Source: Mesorhizobium sp. AR02 (GTDB lineage: Bacteria; Pseudomonadota; Alphaproteobacteria; Rhizobiales; Rhizobiaceae). Taken from it: 64,000 nucleotides of DNA. The notes under the pieces are model-generated. The model was not told where the DNA came from, ran no database searches, and saw nothing but the letters and a program-made list of their open reading frames with translations. Location of the stretch: the NCBI RefSeq assembly GCF_024746835.1, contig NZ_CP080531.1:1612001-1676000 (forward strand), read 5' to 3'. Of the stretch, positions 48,246 through 57,701 are shown piece after piece (position 1 is the stretch's first letter; each line of letters begins with the position of its first letter). The position numbers and the translations under genes were made by a program.

Positions 48246-48412
48246 GGGTGTCCCCTCTTGAAAAACGATCGGCAGGCTGCCGATTTTGGCGCGCCACGTG
48301 TTAGCGGGGCAAAGCGTCGCTCGTCAAGCGTTGCCGCCATTCTGGCACGACTGTCGATGTCGATATCTTGTGCCACCGGCGGCGAATGCCGCCGGTTGGC
48401 AGCGCATTGAGG

Positions 48413-48832
48413 TCAGTCGAGATCGTCCGCGGCGAGCGACTTCACCAGGTCGATGATCCTGCGGCGCACCTTGACGTCGGCGATCTTGACGAAGGCCCGG
48501 TTGAGCTGAAGGCCTTCGGGACTGCCGCAGAATTCGACAGCGAAAGCCATCGACGCATCCTCGGAAAAGCCACGGCCGGCCACAGCTTCCTGGCCCGGCG
48601 CATCCTCGAAAAAGAAGGCGACGGGCACGCCGAGTATGGAGGCTATCGCCTGCAGCCGGCTGGCGCCGACGCGGTTGGTGCCCTTTTCATATTTCTGGAT
48701 CTGTTGAAATGTGATGCCGAGATTCTCGCCCAGCTTTTCCTGGCTCATCCCGAGCATGTTGCGCCGAAGCCGGATGCGACTTCCAACATGGATGTCGATG
48801 GGATTCGGTTTCTTCTTGTTTTCTTCTGTCAT
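48413..48832 (-). CDS. praR: XRE-type helix-turn-helix regulator, PraR/PhrR-like
   Basis: A 139-residue protein. The HTH domain covers about 15-70: IRLRRNMLGMSQEKLGENLGI (shortened here) with QQIQKYEKGTNRVGAS as the recognition end. A C-terminal helical region follows. Its length and position beside metK and lnt match the rhizobial PraR/PhrR proteins, which repress attachment and biofilm genes in Rhizobium and reb genes in Azorhizobium (recall). The ATG at 48832 follows GAGGA; an in-frame ATG 16 codons upstream lacks this. Confidence 0.75.
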   Translation of the reverse strand: MTEENKKKPNPIDIHVGSRIRLRRNMLGMSQEKLGENLGITFQQIQKYEKGTNRVGASRLQAIASILGVPVAFFFEDAPGQEAVAGRGFSEDASMAFAVEFCGSPEGLQLNRAFVKIADVKVRRRIIDLVKSLAADDLD

Positions 48833-48971
48833 TTTTTCCTCGCCGAATTTTTTCGGCTTTGTGATTTTTTTCCCGCCCAAACAAAGCCGGAGGCGACTGC
48901 CCCAACAGAACGATCCACCGGCTTCGAGAAATTTTCAGGCGATACAGTATGAGTTTCTAATGTGTCGACTG

Positions 48972-50561
48972 TCAATTCACCCGTAGCCTTTGCCTTACGT
49001 TCAACAGCGCTCCCACCAGCGCAAACAGCAACATGATCAGCATTCCGTTAATGCGCCGCTGGCCCGAGGAAACGACTGTCTGTCCGGAAATCGGCACCTT
49101 CACATCGATGGCTCCGCGCGCGTCGATCGCCAACGCATCGACGATGCGTCCGTGTGGATCGACAACGGCCGAGATGCCGTTGTTGGCAGCACGCAGCAAG
49201 GGCAATCCGTTCTCCACCGCGCGAATCTGGGCCTGCCTGAAATGCTGATACGGTCCCGGCGTGTCCCCGAACCACGCATCATTGGTAACGTTCACAATAA
49301 GCTGCGCTGACGTAGCGTCAACTGCCACAAGATCGGGAAAGATCACCTCATAACAGATAAATGGCAGGGCACGGATGCCGCCCGGCAGCCTGATCGCGTG
49401 GCGTTCGTTGCCAGCGGCGAACGTCACCGGCCCGGCGACAAGCTGTGCGATGCCGAAACGGTTGAACAGGTCGGCGAAAGGCAGGTATTCGCCGAACGGC
49501 ACCAGATGGACCTTGTCGACGGCGTCAGCGATTTCGCCCTTGTCGTTGATCGCCACCACGGAATTGTAATACCGGCTGTCGGCGGCCGCAGACCCGCCTT
49601 CCTCGCGAACGACGCCGGCGATCAGCATCTGGCCGTCGGCTAGCATGTCGCCCAACGCCGTCAACGCGTCCGGGCGCTCGGTGAAGAGGAACGGCACCGA
49701 GGTTTCCGGCCAGAGAATGAGTTGTGGCTTGCCGTGACCGGGGTCCGGCGCCTTGGCGGACAGGCCGAGCAAAGTGGCGAAGATGCGGTCGCGCACCGAG
49801 GCATCCCATTTTTCACTGAGGTCGACGGCCGGCTGGACGATGCGGACATCCAGGCTGCGCTCTGCCGGCTTTTCAGGAGCGGTAAGCCTGACATAGCCGA
49901 AGCCGACATGGGCTGATGCAAGCAGGACGAACAGAGCGGCGCCCAGGCGAAGATGCCGGCGCGCCGCCAGCAGCGCCGGCAGTGAAAAAAGGAACACGGC
50001 AAGCACGTTCATGCCGATCATGCCGGTCACCGACACGCTCTGCATGAGGAGAGGCACCGGCATCGCCGCGTAGCCGATGGCATTCCAGGGAAAACCGGTG
50101 AACAGGAAGCCGCGCAGCCACTCGGTCAGCCCGAAGCCGAAGGCAAGGGCGGCGATGCGGCCGATATCGCTGCTCCACAGGAGCCGGGCGACCATCGTTG
50201 CGAAGCCGTAGAAAAAGGCAAGCGCGAAGGGAATGCCGATCACGGCGAAGGGAAGCGCCCAGGCAAAGTCGTCGGCCTCGACCAGCAGCGCGGAGCCGAT
50301 CCACCAGAGACCGGCGAGAAAATAGCCGAAACCGAACCACCAGCCGACGGCGAAGGCCGGCCGCAGGCGCCGGAACAGGCTGCCGGAGGCCTCGCCGGTC
50401 GCGCCGTCGAGCAGCCAGACCAGCAGCGGAAACGAGATGAAGCAGGCGGCGAAAAAATCGTAGGGCGCCTGGCCAAGTACCGCCAGCGCCCCGGCAAGAA
50501 AGGCCACGAGCGCGCGCCGCCAACCCCAAAGCAGAATTATCCGGCCGGCCAGGCGCTCCAT
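48972..50561 (-). CDS. lnt: Apolipoprotein N-acyltransferase
   Basis: A 529-residue membrane enzyme. Six or so N-terminal membrane helices (about 5-205) precede a periplasmic nitrilase domain (about 220-490). The catalytic Glu, Lys and Cys lie in [25 protein letters not shown] and [11 protein letters not shown] final helix near 505-522 ends it. It adds the third acyl chain to lipoproteins, such as CpaD and TadD here. The start MERLAGR is preferred over one 11 codons upstream. Confidence 0.94.
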   Translation of the reverse strand: MERLAGRIILLWGWRRALVAFLAGALAVLGQAPYDFFAACFISFPLLVWLLDGATGEASGSLFRRLRPAFAVGWWFGFGYFLAGLWWIGSALLVEADDFAWALPFAVIGIPFALAFFYGFATMVARLLWSSDIGRIAALAFGFGLTEWLRGFLFTGFPWNAIGYAAMPVPLLMQSVSVTGMIGMNVLAVFLFSLPALLAARRHLRLGAALFVLLASAHVGFGYVRLTAPEKPAERSLDVRIVQPAVDLSEKWDASVRDRIFATLLGLSAKAPDPGHGKPQLILWPETSVPFLFTERPDALTALGDMLADGQMLIAGVVREEGGSAAADSRYYNSVVAINDKGEIADAVDKVHLVPFGEYLPFADLFNRFGIAQLVAGPVTFAAGNERHAIRLPGGIRALPFICYEVIFPDLVAVDATSAQLIVNVTNDAWFGDTPGPYQHFRQAQIRAVENGLPLLRAANNGISAVVDPHGRIVDALAIDARGAIDVKVPISGQTVVSSGQRRINGMLIMLLFALVGALLNVRQRLRVN

Positions 50562-50664
50562 GCATACTTCCGAGTCGCGCGAATCAGGACGCAAGATTTA
50601 TCAGGCCGTGGCCCGCGCTCCAAACGCCGGGCTGTCAGCCGCGATGACCCGATCGCCGCTCTAT

Positions 50665-50722
50665 CTTTTTTGGACGCAATTCCGGACGGAAAACCGTTTC
50701 ACACTTTTCCTGGAATTGCTCT
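50665..50722 (-). repeat. Dispersed hairpin repeat, copy C
   Basis: On the minus strand it starts with (T)AGAGCAATTCCAGGAAAAG and ends GGAATTGCGTCCAAAAAAG. Its first bases form the TAG stop of the VOC gene. Confidence 0.85.
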
Positions 50723-51191
50723 ACCGGTGCCAGCCGTCAATGCGCAGACCGCTTAACCGCTCGGCCTCTTCGCGGGACACGGAACGGATGGGCTGGGTGA
50801 AGGTCCAGACATGGCCTTCGGGGTCGCGGGCCCGGTACTGGCGTTCGCCGTAGAACTGGTCCGCCGGCTCCTGGATTATGTCAGCGCCCGCCGCTCGCGC
50901 CTGTTCGCAATGCGCATCCAGGCCGTCCTTGAGCCTGACATAGACCGATTGCGTATTCTTGCCCGAGACCGAAGCCGGGCTCGCGACATAATCACTCCAT
51001 TCGGAATCGACGATGATATAGCAATCGCCAAACCGCATCTCGGCATGGACGAGCTTTCCCTCGGCATCGCTGACCACCATGCTGCGCTCGAAGCCGAAAG
51101 CCGCCTCGAGCCACGCCAGCGCGGCACGAGGATCCCTGTAGAAGACACCGGACCCCAGGCTTGCGTGCTTGAACGGGTCGTCGATCGTCAT
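50721..51191 (-). CDS. VOC (glyoxalase-like) superfamily protein
   Basis: A 156-residue protein with the paired beta-alpha-beta-beta-beta pattern of the vicinal oxygen chelate fold. The first half holds GSGVFYRDPRAALAWLEAAFGF, and the second ends in the typical RQYRARDPEGHVWTFTQP. Substrate unknown; annotated relatives are called glyoxalase or PhnB-like. It sits between corC (16 bases upstream) and lnt, a place where related genomes have no such gene as far as I recall. A dispersed repeat abuts its stop. Confidence 0.85.
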   Translation of the reverse strand: MTIDDPFKHASLGSGVFYRDPRAALAWLEAAFGFERSMVVSDAEGKLVHAEMRFGDCYIIVDSEWSDYVASPASVSGKNTQSVYVRLKDGLDAHCEQARAAGADIIQEPADQFYGERQYRARDPEGHVWTFTQPIRSVSREEAERLSGLRIDGWHR

Positions 51192-51207
51192 CGGGCGAGC
51201 GGAAATC

Positions 51208-52302
51208 TCACGCCTGTTCGGTGCGGACGGTAGCGCGCCGGCGGCGTTCGCCCTTCTGGCTCTGCACGATGCGCACGCGCTTGACGCGGCGCGGGTCGGC
51301 ATCGAGGACATGGAATTCGAAGCCCGGAATGGCCTGCACCACCTCGCCCCGCGCCGGCACGCGGCCGAGCGTGTTGAAGATCATGCCGCCGATGGTATCG
51401 ACATATTCGCCATGTTCGCCGGCGGCGAAATCCTCGCCGATCATCTTGGCGACCTCGTCGATCTCGGCCTTGCCGTCGACAATGAAGACACCGTCGCCGG
51501 CCTGGGTGATCAGCGGCTCGTCGTCGTCATGCTCGTCCTCGATGTCGCCGACGACCATCTCGACAATGTCCTCGAGCGAGACAAGCCCATCCGTGCCGCC
51601 ATATTCATCGATGACCAGCGCCATCTGCGTGCGCGTCGTCTGCATGCGGCCCATCAGGTCGGAAGCAAGCATCGAGGGCGGCACGAACAGAACCTGGCGG
51701 ATCAGATTGAGTTCGCCGATGGTGCGCGCAAGGTCGACCTGGGCGAGATCCAGCTGCGTGGCGACAGGGGTTTTCCTTGTCGTGCGGCCCTTCTTGACGC
51801 GCGCGAGCTTGGTGATGTGGGCCAGCACGTCGCGGATATGAACCATGCCGCGCGGGTCGTCGAGCGTCTCGGAATAGACCGGCATGCGGGAATGACCGGA
51901 CTGTTCGAAGGTGCCCAGGAGATCGCCGAGCGTCGTGGTGATCTCGACCGCCTCGATGTCGGCGCGCGGCACCATGACGTCCTCGACGCGCACCTCGCGC
52001 AGCCGCAGGATGTTGTTGAGCATGGCGCGCTCGCCAGGCGAGAAGGATTCGGCGTCACTGGCCGTCTCGGCCAGCGCGCCGGCGATTTCCTCACGCAGGC
52101 TGGTGCCGTTGCGTTGCCTGAACAGGCCCAAAACACGGTCGAACAGGGAAGGTCCGGCAGGCGAATGCTCGCTGGCAGCGCTGCCGGTGTTGGCAACACC
52201 AGTGGTAACGGTACTCGGACTTGATCCCTCTTCCGACGTATCGGAAGCCTTGGGCGCACTGCCGGCGTCGGGGCGGGCGGCAGTTTCGGGTTTGTCGTTC
52301 AT
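51208..52302 (-). CDS. corC: CorC/TlyC-type CBS-domain protein
   Basis: A 364-residue protein. Residues 1-75 are low complexity (Ala, Ser, Pro, Thr). Two CBS domains lie at about 110-230 (ending near the MPVYSETLDDP and DLMGRMQ regions), and a CorC/HlyC domain at about 260-345. It lacks the DUF21 membrane part and so is the short CorC form, linked to Mg2+ efflux and envelope integrity. It follows ybeY by 27 bases, as in many Proteobacteria. Confidence 0.9.
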   Translation of the reverse strand: MNDKPETAARPDAGSAPKASDTSEEGSSPSTVTTGVANTGSAASEHSPAGPSLFDRVLGLFRQRNGTSLREEIAGALAETASDAESFSPGERAMLNNILRLREVRVEDVMVPRADIEAVEITTTLGDLLGTFEQSGHSRMPVYSETLDDPRGMVHIRDVLAHITKLARVKKGRTTRKTPVATQLDLAQVDLARTIGELNLIRQVLFVPPSMLASDLMGRMQTTRTQMALVIDEYGGTDGLVSLEDIVEMVVGDIEDEHDDDEPLITQAGDGVFIVDGKAEIDEVAKMIGEDFAAGEHGEYVDTIGGMIFNTLGRVPARGEVVQAIPGFEFHVLDADPRRVKRVRIVQSQKGERRRRATVRTEQA

Positions 52303-52329
52303 CGTCGTCCGGTCAATTGTCAGATGTAG

Positions 52330-52830
52330 TTACGCGTAGGGATCGGGAATGGCAAGCCTTGCGAGCGCTGCGCGTTCGATGGCCTCCATCTCCTCGGCCT
52401 CCGTGTCGGTCTCGTGATCGTAGCCCAGCAAATGCAGCAGGCCGTGAATGACGAGATGGGTGATATGGTTCTGAACCGGCTTGTCTTCCAGTGCCGCTTC
52501 GCGTGAAACCGTTTCGGCGGCGAGCACGATGTCGCCCAGCATCGGCGGCAGTGGGCCACCTTGTACAAACGGAAAAGCCGGGAAAGACAAGACGTTGGTG
52601 GGTTTGTCCTTGCCGCGCCAGTCGGCGTTGAGGGTCCGGATATGGGCGTCGTCGGAAAAAACGATGCTGAGTTCGGAAGAGCCCGTCACACCCGCCTCGG
52701 CAAAAGCAGCGCCAACCGCGCGATCGACCAGCCGCGTCAGGCTGGCCTCATCTGGCCAGTCGCCCGCTTCGACCGATATATCGATGTCGACGGGGGGATT
52801 CCCGTCGCCGGATATTTTTTCCTCAGGCAT
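52330..52830 (-). CDS. ybeY: Endoribonuclease YbeY
   Basis: A 166-residue metalloprotein. The zinc site [14 protein letters not shown] (about 129-142) is the family signature. It acts in 16S rRNA 3' end maturation and ribosome quality control. It lies between phoH and corC, the standard order. Confidence 0.96.
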   Translation of the reverse strand: MPEEKISGDGNPPVDIDISVEAGDWPDEASLTRLVDRAVGAAFAEAGVTGSSELSIVFSDDAHIRTLNADWRGKDKPTNVLSFPAFPFVQGGPLPPMLGDIVLAAETVSREAALEDKPVQNHITHLVIHGLLHLLGYDHETDTEAEEMEAIERAALARLAIPDPYA

Positions 52831-52848
52831 GAAGCCGCATCGTCAAGA

Positions 52849-53925
52849 TCAATTTTCGGCACCCAGGCCGCGCGCCAGCTTGGCGTCCCGGTCATAGGCC
52901 CTGACGATTTCCGCCACCAGCGGATGGCGAACGACGTCGATATCGTTGAAGCGCACGGTGACCGCGCCGGCCACGCCGTCGAGGACACGCAAGGCTTCGA
53001 CCAGGCCCGATTTGGTGCTCGGAGGAAGGTCGATCTGGGTCGGATCGCCGGTGACGATCATGCGCGAGTTCTCGCCAAGACGCGTCAGGAACATCTTCAT
53101 CTGCATCGGCGTGGTGTTCTGCGCCTCGTCGAGGATGACCGCGGCATGCGCCAGCGTGCGGCCGCGCATGAAGGCGAGCGGCGCGATTTCGATCACTTCG
53201 GCGGCAATGGCGCGCTCGACCTTGTCGGCGGGCATCATGTCGTAGAGCGCATCGTAGAGCGGCCGCAGATAGGGATCGACCTTCTCCTTCATGTCGCCAG
53301 GCAGGAAGCCCAGCCGCTCGCCGGCCTCGACGGCCGGCCGCGACAGGATGATGCGTTCGACCATGCCGCGTTCAAGCAGCATCGCCGCATGCGCCACCGC
53401 CAGATAGGTCTTGCCGGTGCCGGCCGGACCGATGCCGAACACCAGTTCCGACCGCTCCAGCGCCCGCATATAGGCGTCCTGGTTGAGCGACCGGGCATAG
53501 ATCGTCTTCTTGCGGGTGGCGATCTGGGCGGCGGAGACCTTGCCCTTGCGCTCCAGCGTCGGCAGCGTCAGCTGATCGTCGGCGGCGACCGCCATCCGCA
53601 CGGCGCCATCGACATCGGATTGGCCGATATCGACGCCTTTCTGCAAAATCCCGTAGAGGTTGTCGAGCGCCCGGCGCGCCTGTTCGGCGGCAGAAGCGGA
53701 CCCCTTGATGGTCAGCTGGTTGCCGCGCGAGCGGATGTCGACGTCGAGCTTCTGCTCGAGCCGGGCGAGATTCTCGTCGAACTGACCGTAAAGGGCGCTG
53801 GCAAGCTTGTTGTTGTCGAAAGTCAGAACGATGTGCGCCATGTCAGAAGCCCCAGATGCCGGTACCGGGGGCAGGTTCTTCAGCTCTGCTGCGCTCAACC
53901 GTCTCTCCTCATCTGCCGAGACCAT
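52849..53925 (-). CDS. PhoH-family ATPase
   Basis: A 358-residue protein. A KH-like N-terminal part covers about 30-125, and the ATPase domain has Walker A GPAGTGKT at 166-173 and Walker B AAVILDEAQNTTP near 250. PhoH-like (YbeZ) proteins partner YbeY in RNA metabolism. The start overlaps the miaB stop by one base (TGATG), which supports it; a start at residue 29 (MAHIVLTFDNN) is the alternative. Confidence 0.92.
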   Translation of the reverse strand: MVSADEERRLSAAELKNLPPVPASGASDMAHIVLTFDNNKLASALYGQFDENLARLEQKLDVDIRSRGNQLTIKGSASAAEQARRALDNLYGILQKGVDIGQSDVDGAVRMAVAADDQLTLPTLERKGKVSAAQIATRKKTIYARSLNQDAYMRALERSELVFGIGPAGTGKTYLAVAHAAMLLERGMVERIILSRPAVEAGERLGFLPGDMKEKVDPYLRPLYDALYDMMPADKVERAIAAEVIEIAPLAFMRGRTLAHAAVILDEAQNTTPMQMKMFLTRLGENSRMIVTGDPTQIDLPPSTKSGLVEALRVLDGVAGAVTVRFNDIDVVRHPLVAEIVRAYDRDAKLARGLGAEN

Positions 53926-55334
53926 CAGGCCAATTCGGCGAACAGGCTGTTGTAGCCCGTCTTCGTGATTCGCACCTGGATAATGTCACCGATTTCGCCG
54001 GCCTTTTCATCAACAATAACCGGCTGCAGCCAAGGTGAGCGGCCGACCTTCTGGCCGGCCTGCCGGCCGGGCTTCTCGATCAGCGTGTCGATGGTGCTGC
54101 CGACCAGGCTCAAGCCGAAGTCCTGCTGCTGTTTCAACAGCAGCGCCTGCAGGCGCTGCAGCCGCTCATCCTTGACCGTTTCGGGCACATGGTCAGGCAT
54201 GTCGGCGCCCGGCGTACCGGGGCGCGGCGAATATTTGAACGAGAAGGCCGAGGCATAGTTCACCTGGCGCACCAATTCCATGGTCGCTTCGAAATCGGCT
54301 TCCGTCTCGCCGGGGAAGCCGACGATGAAGTCACCGGACAGAGCGATATCTGGCCGCGCGGCACGAATGCGGTCGAGCAGCGCCAGATAGTCCCTGGCCG
54401 TATGCCTGCGGTTCATCGCCTTGAGGATGCGGTCGGACCCGGATTGCACCGGCAGATGCAGGTATGGCATCAGCGCCGGCAGATCGCGGTGGGCAGCGAT
54501 CAGTTCGTCGTCCATGTCACGCGGATGACTGGTGGTGTAGCGCAGTCGCGCCAGTCCGGGGATTTCAGCCAGCCGGAACAGCAGGCGGCCAAGGCCCCAT
54601 TCCTCGCCGTTTTCGCCCTGGCCATGCCAGGCGTTGACGTTCTGGCCAAGCAGCGTCACCTCGCGCACGCCGGCATCGGCCAGGCGCTCGGCCTCGGCGA
54701 CGATCTGCGCCACCGGTCGCGACACTTCCGAACCCCTGGTATAGGGCACCACACAGAAGGTGCAGAACTTGTCGCAGCCTTCCTGAACGGTGAGGAAGGC
54801 AGTGACGCCGCGTTTGATCACCTCGGCGCGCTTCGGCTGCGGCAGATGGTCGAACTTGTCCTCGATGGCGTAGTCGGTCTCGACGATCTTTTCGCCGCCG
54901 CGCACTCGGGCCAGCACATCGGGCAAACGGTGATAGGTCTGTGGCCCGATGACCAGGTCCACGGCCGGCGAACGCCTGATGATCTCGGCACCCTCGGCCT
55001 GCGCCACGCAGCCGGCGACGCCGATCAGCAGTTCGCGGCCGGCAATGGCGCGTTCCGCCTTCATGTCGCGGATGCGGCCGAGTTCGGAATAGACCTTTTC
55101 CGCCGCCTTTTCCCTGATGTGGCAGGTGTTGAGCAGCACCAGATCGGCCTCGTCGATGGCATCGGTCGCGGTATAGCCGTCGGCTGCCAGCGCATCGCCC
55201 ATGCGCTGTGAATCATAGACGTTCATCTGGCAGCCATAGGTCTTGATGAAGACCTTTTTCGCTGCCGTGACGCGCACTGCCGGCTGCCCGGCCACGGTGC
55301 CGATGTCGTCGCTTTCAATCGTGTTCAAGTCCAT
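53925..55334 (-). CDS. miaB: tRNA-2-methylthio-N6-dimethylallyladenosine synthase MiaB
   Basis: A 469-residue radical-SAM enzyme. The N-terminal MTTase domain has TYGCQMN (Cys35) with further Cys in NTCHIRE and GVAGCVAQ for one 4Fe-4S cluster. The radical-SAM triad is CDKFCTFC, and a C-terminal TRAM domain follows. It methylthiolates i6A37 of tRNA. It leads phoH, ybeY and corC. Confidence 0.96.
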   Translation of the reverse strand: MDLNTIESDDIGTVAGQPAVRVTAAKKVFIKTYGCQMNVYDSQRMGDALAADGYTATDAIDEADLVLLNTCHIREKAAEKVYSELGRIRDMKAERAIAGRELLIGVAGCVAQAEGAEIIRRSPAVDLVIGPQTYHRLPDVLARVRGGEKIVETDYAIEDKFDHLPQPKRAEVIKRGVTAFLTVQEGCDKFCTFCVVPYTRGSEVSRPVAQIVAEAERLADAGVREVTLLGQNVNAWHGQGENGEEWGLGRLLFRLAEIPGLARLRYTTSHPRDMDDELIAAHRDLPALMPYLHLPVQSGSDRILKAMNRRHTARDYLALLDRIRAARPDIALSGDFIVGFPGETEADFEATMELVRQVNYASAFSFKYSPRPGTPGADMPDHVPETVKDERLQRLQALLLKQQQDFGLSLVGSTIDTLIEKPGRQAGQKVGRSPWLQPVIVDEKAGEIGDIIQVRITKTGYNSLFAELA

Positions 55335-55420
55335 CCGGCGGCTTCTAACGCCTTTCCGCGACAAAAAACAGACGATTCTCCGCTACGGCGGTCATGCGCC
55401 CGGTAGCCACTTGGCCCACA

Positions 55421-56221
55421 CTAGCGGCTCGGGCGCGGATCGGCGAGTGCTGCCTGCATCATCTCGCGCACCTGGCTTTCCATCAGCCTGGCCGTTTCCT
55501 TGCGGTTCGAGCCCTTGGCAAAGGCGATCGGTTCGCCGAAATGCACCTCGACGTCGAGCGCGCCTTCCGCCATCAGCACCTTGAGATGCGGCATCAAATC
55601 CTCGTCGCCGATCCAGGCCGAGATCGGCCGATGGCGGCGACCGAGCGGCACGCCGTGCAGGCGCGTATAGGCGATCGCCACCGGCTGGATGAAGACCTGC
55701 TCGGCAGCACCCTCCGAAATCGCCATCGAGGCGGCGCCGAACAGCGTGCTTTTGAACGGCAGGACGGCATTACCGTCACCGGTCGAGCCCTCGGCAAACA
55801 GCACCATGGCATCGCCCTTGGCCATGCGATTGGCGATCTCGCTGGCCTGGTCGCCCGAGGAACGCTTGCGTTCGCGCTCGATGAAAACGGTGCGCTGCAG
55901 TTTGGACAGCATGCCGATCAGCGGCCAGCCTTCCATATCGGCCCTGGCGATGAATTTCACATCGGCAAAAGAGCCCAGCACCATGATGTCGGTCCAGGAG
56001 ATATGATTCGAGGCAACCAGCAGAGGCCGTTTGTCGGACAACGCCCCTTTGACATGGACGCGCATGCCGAGCGCCCTGAGGATCAGCCTATGCCAGATCT
56101 TGAGAATGACGGTTTCCGGCCACCAGCCGGTCTTCATCGACAGTATCTGCAATGGCACCAGGACCAGCGAGCCGGCGACGACAAGGCCCAAGGCCAGGAA
56201 AATCCTGATTTTTCCGATCAT
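55421..56221 (-). CDS. plsC: 1-acyl-sn-glycerol-3-phosphate acyltransferase
   Basis: A 266-residue membrane-associated enzyme. A membrane helix lies at about 7-28. The catalytic HX4D is H73 to D78 (NHISWTDIM), and the second motif is FAEGSTGDG near 145-153. It makes phosphatidic acid from lysophosphatidic acid. It lies between rimI and miaB, with repeats in the gap upstream. Confidence 0.92.
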   Translation of the reverse strand: MIGKIRIFLALGLVVAGSLVLVPLQILSMKTGWWPETVILKIWHRLILRALGMRVHVKGALSDKRPLLVASNHISWTDIMVLGSFADVKFIARADMEGWPLIGMLSKLQRTVFIERERKRSSGDQASEIANRMAKGDAMVLFAEGSTGDGNAVLPFKSTLFGAASMAISEGAAEQVFIQPVAIAYTRLHGVPLGRRHRPISAWIGDEDLMPHLKVLMAEGALDVEVHFGEPIAFAKGSNRKETARLMESQVREMMQAALADPRPSR

Positions 56222-56240
56222 ACTGTCCTGGCCTTATCAT

Positions 56241-56282
56241 TACAGCGCCGCGCGTCCTCTTGGACGCGCAAAGGACGCTGTA
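56241..56282. repeat. Nested hairpin element (TACAGCG type)
   Basis: Outer arms TACAGCG and CGCTGTA enclose inner arms GCGCGTCC and GGACGCGC around TCTT. I recognise it as a common rhizobial intergenic element (recall, not searched). It lies just before a second element at 56296. Confidence 0.6.
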
Positions 56283-56295
56283 ACACTTTAGTCTG

Positions 56296-56343
56296 GCGCA
56301 TGATCCTTTCCGAAAATCGGAACCGATTTTCGGGTTCATGCGG
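56296..56343. repeat. ATGATC-type palindromic element, copy 1
   Basis: GCGCATGATC at one end and TTCATGCG at the other enclose CCGAAAATCGG and CCGATTTTCGG-like inner arms. A related element is at 56868-56933. It lies eight bases past the rimI stop. Confidence 0.6.
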
Positions 56344-56350
56344 CGTCTGG

Positions 56351-56845
56351 CTAGCGAAGATCACGGCGCATGACAAGCGCACCGGTCGGGCCGCGATCGG
56401 GCGACTTGTAGTAATCCGGGCGCTTGCCGACCTCGCGAAACCCCAGCCGACGGTAGAGGGCGATCGCGGCGACATTGGTCTCGTCGACCTCCAGGAACAG
56501 CGCTTCGGCGCGCTGCACATGCAGCTCGCGCAGTACCGCATCCATCAACTGCCAGCCCAGCCCCTGGCGGCGATGCGATCGCGCCACCGCGACGGTCAGG
56601 ATCTCGCCTTCGCCCGCCGCCAGCCTCGCCAGCACGAAGCCGACCGGCGGCTTGGCGCCCTGCCCGGTTTCGCGCGCGGCGTAACCGAACACAGTGTCCT
56701 GCTCGAGCAGGGCGGCGAACTCGCCATCGGTCCACGGGCGGACAAAGTCCTCGCGATGCAGCACCGACACAGCGGGGCTGTCGGTGATCCTGAGCGGCTC
56801 GAGCGCGTAGTCCCGGCGGCGCGGCTGGAGAAACGGTATGCGCAT
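56351..56845 (-). CDS. rimI: Ribosomal-protein-alanine N-acetyltransferase RimI-like
   Basis: A 164-residue GNAT enzyme. The acetyl-CoA motif is RSHRRQGLGWQLMDAVL near 88-104, and the RimI-type block LFLEVDETNVAAIALYRRLGF near 113-133 is clear (shown in part). It probably acetylates ribosomal protein S18 or similar N-termini. The tsaB-rimI pair is widely conserved. The start MRIPFLQPR is preferred over an upstream ATG that lies within the repeat-rich gap. Confidence 0.88.
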   Translation of the reverse strand: MRIPFLQPRRRDYALEPLRITDSPAVSVLHREDFVRPWTDGEFAALLEQDTVFGYAARETGQGAKPPVGFVLARLAAGEGEILTVAVARSHRRQGLGWQLMDAVLRELHVQRAEALFLEVDETNVAAIALYRRLGFREVGKRPDYYKSPDRGPTGALVMRRDLR

Positions 56846-56867
56846 TAATTTTCGTTTTCTTGTTTGA

Positions 56868-56933
56868 CCATGATCTCTGGACAAACGGGACCGTTTGTCC
56901 GCGAAAACCGGCCTCCACTTTTCGGGATCATGG
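56868..56933. repeat. ATGATC-type palindromic element, copy 2
   Basis: Outer arms CCATGATC and GATCATGG, with a perfect inner hairpin GGACAAACGG/CCGTTTGTCC around GA (56879-56900). Its end overlaps the tsaB stop codon. Confidence 0.7.
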
Positions 56934-57605
56934 TCTCAGCCTTGATAAAATGAACCCGGCTTGCGGCTTGGCGTCCGCGCCGCGCAGATAAAGTGGTTTC
57001 GGCCTTTCGCCCTCGCCTTTGGCGGTGGCCAGACGTGCATATGTGGCAATGTCGGCTGTGGCCGTCTGAGGCCCGATATCGAAACCACGCTTGGCCAAGG
57101 CCGCGATCTGTGCTGCCGCGGTACCGGCCAGCACCGCAGAGTTCTCCATCGCCAAGGCAGTGGCTTCAGGCAATGTGGTCACCGCCGGACCGTAAGTCAA
57201 AGCCAACGCTTTGTCGTACAGCGCGGCATGGATCTCCTCGCGACCGGCATCGAGTGCCACCAGCACGGCACGACCCGGAAATGCCGCTGCGGCCTCGGCA
57301 GCCAGCGCCTCGAGCGTCGTCACACCGATCGCCGGAATTTTCAACGCCAGCGCCAGGCCACGCGCCGTCGATACGCCGACGCGCAGGCCGGTGAAGGAGC
57401 CGGGACCGACAGAAACGGCAACGGCGCCAAGGCCGGGATAGTCGGTCGCGCCGGCCTTCAACGCATCGGCGATGACGGCCATCAGGTGTTCGGCATGGCC
57501 CTTGCCGAGATCGAGCACCGAGCGGCCAAGCTCCCGCCCAGCCGCCGCGTCGTAGACGCAGGCGGCGCAGAGGCTGGCGGCACAGTCGATGGCAAGCACT
57601 TTCAT
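56928..57605 (-). CDS. tsaB: tRNA threonylcarbamoyladenosine modification protein TsaB
   Basis: A 225-residue ASKHA-fold protein. It opens KVLAIDCAASLCAACVYD and has the conserved VSVGPGSFTGLRVGVSTARG near 67-86. It partners TsaD in making t6A37 of tRNAs that read ANN codons. The TGA stop falls inside a palindromic repeat, so its last residues (Arg-Pro) come from the repeat edge. The start at 57605 gives the standard N-terminus. Confidence 0.92.
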   Translation of the reverse strand: MKVLAIDCAASLCAACVYDAAAGRELGRSVLDLGKGHAEHLMAVIADALKAGATDYPGLGAVAVSVGPGSFTGLRVGVSTARGLALALKIPAIGVTTLEALAAEAAAAFPGRAVLVALDAGREEIHAALYDKALALTYGPAVTTLPEATALAMENSAVLAGTAAAQIAALAKRGFDIGPQTATADIATYARLATAKGEGERPKPLYLRGADAKPQAGFILSRLRP

Positions 57606-57701
57606 GAAACGGCCGGTTCCGACAAACACTTCCCTGTGCCCGCCACGGCGCGCCACCGCAAGCATAATTTGTTAAGCGGCTTCGGTTCCGCCAGCGCGCT
57701 A

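Noticed and set aside
46518..48410. A 630-codon open frame opposite trmB and metK
   Set aside because: Spans two real genes on the other strand and the gap between them; a composition artefact of high GC.
48246..48412. SAM riboswitch before metK
   Set aside because: I looked for SAM-I, SAM-II and SAM/SAH-type patterns in this gap and saw no conserved core or pseudoknot arms. A covariance-model scan would settle it.
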